DNA of 64,000 nucleotides from Panagrolaimus kolymaensis (Eukaryota; Nematoda; Chromadorea; Rhabditida; Panagrolaimidae), in the NCBI GenBank assembly GCA_028622995.1, contig JAJQJQ010000027.1, positions 1,364,001-1,428,000 on the forward strand, read 5' to 3'. The notes beneath the pieces were generated by a model. That model saw only the letters and a list, made by a program, of their open reading frames with translations, made no database searches and was not told the DNA's origin. The translations under genes were made by a program, and so were the position numbers. This document shows positions 59,001 to 64,000 of this stretch, in pieces (position 1 is the first letter of the stretch; each line of letters begins with the position of its first letter).

Positions 59001-60097
59001 CGGTTCAGTGGAATGAAGAAAATTTTCATATTCTTACAATTTCAATAAAATCATTTTGTACTTCTAAAATCTCTGTAGCTTTTCCATCATTGCCACTTTA
59101 GTAAATGAATTAATCCAACTTTTATAATTTGAAACTGATGGAACTTTTTCTCATCATATTTCGTTGCAATAATTAATCAAGAAAAATAAGTTGCTCGTTC
59201 GTTCGGTTTTGTTTAATTTTTGGAAATCTGCACCCTCCATATTTTTTCCTTTTCCATGTGTGACGTTTATGCCTCAAAAATCGTGTTTTTGTTTGCACAA
59301 AATTTAAATTACCTCTACCTTTTGGTGACACTTGCGCAGAATATAGATCTGTTACAAAAGTTTATTTAATTGAGGATATTTATCAAAACATATTTTTAAA
59401 TATGAAATATAATTTCAATCAAACAGTTTTATGTCTCGACATTAAACGATTTGAAAGCAATACAACTTCAACCGTTCAATTTTCTGCATACTCAAGTGAT
59501 ATACCTCCACAGTTATGCGAGAGAGATATAGAAAAAAAAATTTTTTTTGGAAGAATTACTTTGAAGAAATGTCTTCTGAGAAAACGCTTTTTTTAGAAAC
59601 AGAAATTTTTACATTTTCAAAAATCTCGTTCATCACTGTCTCTATTTAGGTTACACGATTGACAAGATCGATGAAACATTTCTTTTTTTTCCTTTTATTT
59701 CTGTTGGAAAGCAAAAAATCTTTCTTCAAAAAAATCCCTTTTTTTCAGTTGTACTTTTTTCTTTTATTATTGTTTGACGCTGTAAAAGATTTTATTTGTT
59801 ATTCATTTTTATGTGAATATTTCGGCATATTTTGTTTAAATTAATTTATGTTTCCAGATGCTTTTAATTGGATTTTAACAATACAAAAGTATGGTAATAG
59901 AACTTAAAAAAGAATGATTATTTACTGGATTATTCGTAGATGGGCAAAAAAGTTAATAGATATTTAATAAACCCATTAAAAATATCTACCAAGAAAATTG
60001 AGAGAGAAAAAAACTGCATTGTGTTTTTGAAAACTATCAAGATTATTAATTTAATACATAGATTACAAAGCAAAAAATTAATCAGGTATTTAAAAAA
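56019..60097. other. Long intergenic region, low-complexity
   Basis: About 4 kb of AT-rich sequence with simple repeats, including ACGACGACGAC near 57000 and a GACT tetranucleotide run near 57614-57630. The first part holds the RanBPM promoter. I see no confident exon. One frame of about 105 codons at 59268-59596 (+) has a more protein-like composition (G-D-T-C-A-E-Y-R-S-V-T-K-V-Y-L-I-E-D-I-Y) but no start, splice partner or recognised domain. Confidence 0.4.
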
Positions 60098-60596
60098 TTA
60101 TTCAAAATCCTTGAAATTCATTTTTTTAACCATCTCTTCAATTTCATTTTCACTTAATTGCTTTCCATTTTTAGAGGAAACATAACCTTTATAATTTTCA
60201 CAGAAATCAATATCTTCGCATTTCTTATTTAGATCGCCAATAATTGGAATTAACTTTGAATGAGCATAATCAATTTCAAAGCCTTCAAAAATTATTCCAC
60301 AACCACGAGCATTTGGAATTCCATTTTTTAATAGTTGAGCCACTCGATAACTTGCTTTTAACAAAGCAATATAATCATTTTTTTCAAGGCTAAAAAAACT
60401 TTTCATTATTTTTTCTTTGAACTCTAAAATGGGAAAAAAATTACCTAAAAATATCGCTTGACAAATGTTTTCGAGGAATAACAACGGTGAAGCCAGGAGT
60501 ATTTGGAAATGGAGTTAAAAACGCAACATGATTTGGATCTTCCCAAACACGCCATTGAGAAATTTCACCCCGGATTAATTTTGCGAATAAATTCTG
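60098..60596 (-). CDS. HIT-family protein (5' end not resolved)
   Basis: Two exons, about 60452-60596 and 60098-60389, encode N-L-F-A-K-L-I-R-G-E-I-S, then D-P-N-H-V-A-F-L-T-P-F-P-N-T-P-G-F-T-V-V and I-P-R-K-H, then L-E-K-N-D-Y and a C-terminal part with G-C-G-I-I-F-E-G-F and D-Y-A-H-S-K-L-I-P-I. This is a HIT-type nucleotide hydrolase/transferase fold. The His triad is atypical: the H-x-H-A-K-L-x-P type seen in some bacterial and fungal members reads Y-A-H-S-K-L-I-P here, so one His is Tyr. The start codon is probably in a tiny upstream exon (an ATG-ATC-AAT-G before a GT near 60786 is possible). Confidence 0.65.
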
Positions 60597-60681
60597 AAAA
60601 ATAAAATAAAACAATTTTAAATTAAGAAATTTTTACACTTTCAAAATATATATATAGAAAAAAAAATTTATGTGTCCAAAC

Positions 60682-60740
60682 TAGGGTTGTCAAACGGGAA
60701 ATCCCTAATTTTTCCATTTCCCCGAAAATTTGACAACCCA
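60682..60740. repeat. 59-bp inverted-repeat mini-element, hAT-MITE-like ends
   Basis: It begins TAGGGTTGTCAAACGGGAAA and ends TTTGACAACCCA, nearly inverted. The ends match those of the MITE at 41203-41447, though no clear target duplication remains. It sits between the head-to-head HIT and synthetase-like genes. Confidence 0.6.
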
Positions 60741-60972
60741 ATTCCAAATATAAATTTTTGGTTTTTTATCCTGTCACAAAAACCATTGATCATGTCACTC
60801 AAGTAAGTTGATTTCCGTGAAAAAAAAATTTGAAAAAAAGTTTATGCATTTTTTTTCAACTTAAAACTTTAATAAAAGATTTGTAAATGTTGGAGTTTTT
60901 TAGGTTTATTTAAGAAAAAATTTTTTTAACTAGAATTTCTACGAAATTAAAAAATATATGTACTATTTTCAG

Positions 60973-61614
60973 TTCCTTCAACTTTTTGAAAAGCATAATG
61001 GCCATCTTCCCCAAATCACTTTAGACGAAGCCATAGCCATTATGCCTTCACCAGATTATTATGCTTCCGTGGAAGAAAGTCGCCCAGAGCTTGGTTTGAC
61101 TCTCAAACGAAAAGGTGAAAGATATTTAATTGAAAAATTTGGTGGAGCTGTATGGCTTACTGAAATGGACCATCTTTCTACACCTTTTTATCAAGCATAT
61201 GTTGATGGAAGTAATAGAAAAAAAGCTAAGGTGAGTTAGAATAAAATGTTATTATTAAAATTCTATTTGCAAAATTTATGTTAATTTATTTAAAAAAACA
61301 TTTTTATAAAAACAAAAAAAAATTATAGAAATATTTCGTATTTTTAGGCTGCGGATTTGCTTCTTGGTTTAGGAGAAACTTTGGGTTTGGGTGAAAGACA
61401 TAAAACCGCTCAAGAAGTTTGTGAAGCTTTAGCTCATCATGAAGTAAATCAAAATGAATATCAATGGTATGTCGATATGAGAGAAGTAAAACCCTTAAAA
61501 ACATCGGGTTGGGGAATGGGTACTGAAAGATATCTATGTTGGTTGCTTCAACATGATGATATTCGAGATATCGCAATTTTACCTCGACTTAAAGGAATCA
61601 AATATTTGCCTTAA
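60973..61614 (+). CDS. Class II aaRS core, AsnRS/asparagine-synthetase-like, 5' part missing
   Basis: Exons 60973-61230 and 61348-61614 join in phase for about 174 residues. Recognisable features are K-R-K-G-E-R-Y-L-I-E-K-F-G-G-A-V-W-L-T-E-M-D, G-L-G-E-T-L-G-L-G-E-R-H, W-Y-V-D-M-R-E-V, and the class II motif 3 G-W-G-M-G-T-E-R-Y-L-C-W with D-I-R-D just after. This is the C-terminal half of the catalytic core of Asp/Asn-type synthetases or the related asparagine synthetase. Motifs 1 and 2 and any anticodon-binding domain are not found upstream, where a 59-bp repeat and the HIT gene lie. The exon starts after a TTTTCAG acceptor, so at least one 5' exon is missing or unrecognised; the gene may be truncated. 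Confidence 0.65.
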
Positions 61615-61986
61615 AAAATTTTGTGTAAAATAAGTGTGTATTTTTTTTTATGAATTATAAAATTTTTTAATATTATTAATCTTTGTGGTTTTAATAAATT
61701 TAATAAATTTTTGAAAACATAATGAATTTTATATAAATAAGCTACACACAAAATAGCAGCAATTCGATCATACATATTTCTGATTATGTGCAACCTTTGC
61801 TCCTTTTTTTCTCAATCGATGTATTTTTTGTTGTTGTTGTTGTTTTTCTCTTTCTTTCATTTTCTTTTTTCCCATTAATCTTTATTTGTTTTATGGTTCT
61901 CATTTTTTTCCACTCAAACATCATAAGTGAAAACATAAAAGGTCAACAACATGTCGTTGTTTTTCCACTTTTTACTACTTTAAAAC

Positions 61987-63568
61987 CATACATGGGCACA
62001 GGGTGTGTTAGGGTGTGTTTTGACACACCCTGACGTACCGGGGTACCGCTGGGTTTTTTGCCGACGTACCGCTAAAAATTTTAGAAATTTTGAAAAATGC
62101 TTGTTTTGCTAGCAAAAAAAGTTTCTTTTCCGAAAAAACTGAAAATTTATTTAAATTTAAAAAATTACAAAATTTATTTTGTTAACTTTGAGCATCTTTT
62201 TTTATTAGTATGTTACTAAAAATGCAGCAAAAATCTTTTTTTGAACTAATATTTTCCGATATTTTCTATTATTTGTCGTTTTCGTTTTTTGATAAAAACA
62301 AAAAAATCGCCGGTTCTTTTTCTCAACGAAATTAAAGAAAATATTTTACTTTCCACTTTTTTACATAGAATTTTTTATTTTTTTTTCAGAAGTAAAAGTA
62401 CGCTCAATCCTTCATTATTGCCTTAAAATTCATAATTTTTACGAATCAAATTTTTGTAATACATACTTTTTTGAAGACCCCTTTTTTATTCGAAGATTAG
62501 AGATTCAAAGTGAAGCATATACTCCTCTCCAAAAAGCAATAATTTTTCTTTTATTTTTTTCTTTACTTAAGAAAATTTGTCACTTATTTTTTCCTCTTCA
62601 TTCATAGCAAAAATAAGAAAAAAACAGTGAATTATTTTCCTTTCTTTCTTCTAAGATTTATTTCAATCGATTATTTAAAATGATTAAAAATAAAGAAAAA
62701 AAACTAAATTAAGATCACTCCTTATTTTTTTGGATCTCCATGAGCATCAAGGTGAGCATATTTAAAAACATTAAGCTTTGCATTAAATAATTTGTCATTT
62801 ATATTAATTTTTAATTATATTAAAGCATTAGGATGGATTGCAGAGTCATCATTTGTGTTTTGCCTTCCTTTTGTAAAAAATTCGATCATTGTCATCTCTC
62901 TCTTACCATCTCCGAAATAACTAAGCATGCTATCGCCAAATTTCAAATCAAAATTAGCTTTATTACCAATAACAAAATATTGTTCTTTATTATTATTATT
63001 TTTTTTTAAATTACCATAAAATCATTTTTAAATAAATCAGCTGTAAGCAAAATTGCGGGGCCATTAATGGCTTTGTATTTTTCGGTTGCAATTTAAAAAG
63101 CATAATTGTGTAAGAATCATCATTTTTACATTGCAACCTTAAAATTTTAACCTTAAATTTAATTCATAGTTTAAGCTTACAAACTAAGTCTCTAATTTAT
63201 TATCTGTCCGGCTAGCAAGGAATAGAACGGCTATTAAGTTCAGTAAGTAAAAGCATACAAGCATTAAAAGAATAAAATAGTAAAAATTTAATTTTAATGC
63301 TATCATATTCTTTTTGACAAGAAAACTTTAATATAATATTAAAAACCAAAAACGTGGAAAACAATCGGACATTGCTTTTAACGATATGCGCAATATTACA
63401 AAGCTTTATAGAACTTTGTTAAACTTTGTTAAAGTTTGTAGAACTTTGTTAAACTTTGGTAAAGTTTGTAGAACTTTGTTAAACTTCGTTACACTTCGTA
63501 ACGCTTTGTTAAATTTCTTGAGGTACCGCTAGAAAAAAAATCTCGACACACCCACTTGCCCATGTATG
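61987..63568. mobile_element. Non-autonomous DNA transposon, 1582 bp, 8-bp target duplication (hAT-like)
   Basis: The ends CATACATGGGCA and TGCCCATGTATG are perfect 12-bp inverted repeats, followed on both sides by GGGTGTGT blocks. TTTAAAAC flanks both sides (61979-61986 and 63569-63576). GGTACCGCTA words occur near each end in opposite orientation. The interior has no long frame, and near the right end there is an imperfect 30-bp tandem array of GAACTTTGTTAAACTTTG type (about 63410-63510). An 8-bp duplication and a TGGGCA-type end favour hAT. It lies just upstream of the P450 gene. Confidence 0.85.
63405..63515. repeat. Imperfect 30-bp tandem repeat inside transposon
   Basis: Three to four units built on GAACTTTGTTAAACTTTGTT and AAAGTTTGTA with base changes. 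It is sub-terminal to the right end of the 1582-bp element and could serve as transposase-binding repeats. Confidence 0.6.
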
Positions 63569-63648
63569 TTTAAAACCAACAAAATAAAAAAAACAAATCA
63601 TCGAAATTGTAATTCTTGTTATTTTGCACTTTTTTTTGTCAAAAAAAT

Positions 63649-64000
63649 ATGTGGTTCGCATGTTTTATTTCTATTATAGGAATATTTTTATTTTATAATT
63701 TTTATTGGAAAAGAAAAAATTTACCACCAGGTTAGTTCTGCAACAAAATCATTAATCAATAGGAAATTTAACGCAAAAATTTTTTGTTTCCATTTTCAAG
63801 ATTTTTTAAACCAATTTTTCAGGTCCAACACCATTTCCTTTGATTGGAAATCTTTATGACATAGCTTCCAATCCTCCCGGTTATGCTATATTTGAAAAAT
63901 GGCGAAAACAATATGGCGAAGTTTATACTTATTGGATTTATGGAAAACCTATTGTCGCTGTAAATAATTATAATTTGATTCATGAACATTTTGTTAAAGA
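63649..64000 (+). CDS. Cytochrome P450, 5' part only
   Basis: Exon 1 (63649-63730) encodes a membrane anchor (W-F-A-C-F-I-S-I-I-G-I-F-L-F-Y-N-F-Y-W) and K-R-K-N-L-P-P. Exon 2 starts at 63823 with G-P-T-P-F-P-L-I-G-N-L-Y, completing the proline-rich hinge P-P-G-P-T-P of microsomal P450s, then F-E-K-W-R-K-Q-Y-G-E-V-Y-T-Y-W, the usual K-Y-G-x-V-Y-T-x-W segment. The gene runs off the window, so the haem-binding Cys is not seen. It is an ER-bound monooxygenase of the CYP2-like type found in nematodes. Confidence 0.85.

Overview
The window is AT-rich eukaryotic DNA, most probably from a nematode. Evidence: many short introns (about 50-100 bp) with GT donors and T-rich TTTTAG or TTTCAG acceptors, a seven-TM chemoreceptor-like gene, a secreted Thr-rich protein with a C6/DUF281-like cysteine domain, nematode-style papain protease and F-box/DUF38-like genes, and several lineage-specific tandem gene families. 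A clade such as Tylenchina/Panagrolaimomorpha would fit, but that is only a guess. I saw no tRNA, rRNA, CRISPR or prokaryotic operon.

Layout. 0-17 kb: a chemoreceptor (-), a small secreted Cys-rich peptide gene (+), and three LysM genes plus a 3' remnant (+), with an F-box/DUF38-like gene among them. 17-47 kb: six large paralogues (A on +, B-F on -) built from 6-7 tandem repeats of about 85-90 residues with the pattern C-x2-C ... H-x-C. These look like FLYWCH/WRKY-GCM1-type zinc modules; in A, C, D and F they follow a shared N-terminal globular domain, a helical domain and an acidic linker. Between these paralogues lie a papain-like protease (+), a small unknown protein (+), a P-loop kinase (-) and a DXO/Rai1-like gene (+). 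47-50 kb: two more DXO/Rai1-like genes (-), each followed on the same strand by a pseudoknotted RNA motif with the layout of an HDV-like self-cleaving ribozyme. 50.8-56 kb: the Thr-rich C6 protein (+) and a complete RanBPM (RanBP9/10) orthologue (-). 60-64 kb: a HIT protein (-), an AsnRS/asparagine-synthetase-like class II core (+), a 1.58-kb DNA transposon and the 5' end of a cytochrome P450 (+).

The region is an active accessory neighbourhood. Zinc-repeat gene E is broken by a hAT-like insertion, which itself carries a nested hAT MITE, and by a poly-A frameshift. One DXO copy has a nonsense codon, the protease has a late TGA, and a near-perfect 372-bp foldback MITE sits in an intron of gene C. 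Orphan fragments of the kinase, of the zinc-repeat family and of an Hsp70 N-terminus are present.

The strongest candidate for something undescribed is the pair of HDV-like ribozyme motifs (47204-47278 and 48891-48983, - strand), with a compensatory base-pair change between copies, placed just 3' of DXO/Rai1-like decapping genes. The double-LysM proteins with a BEN-like tail and the zinc-repeat array are further unusual systems.
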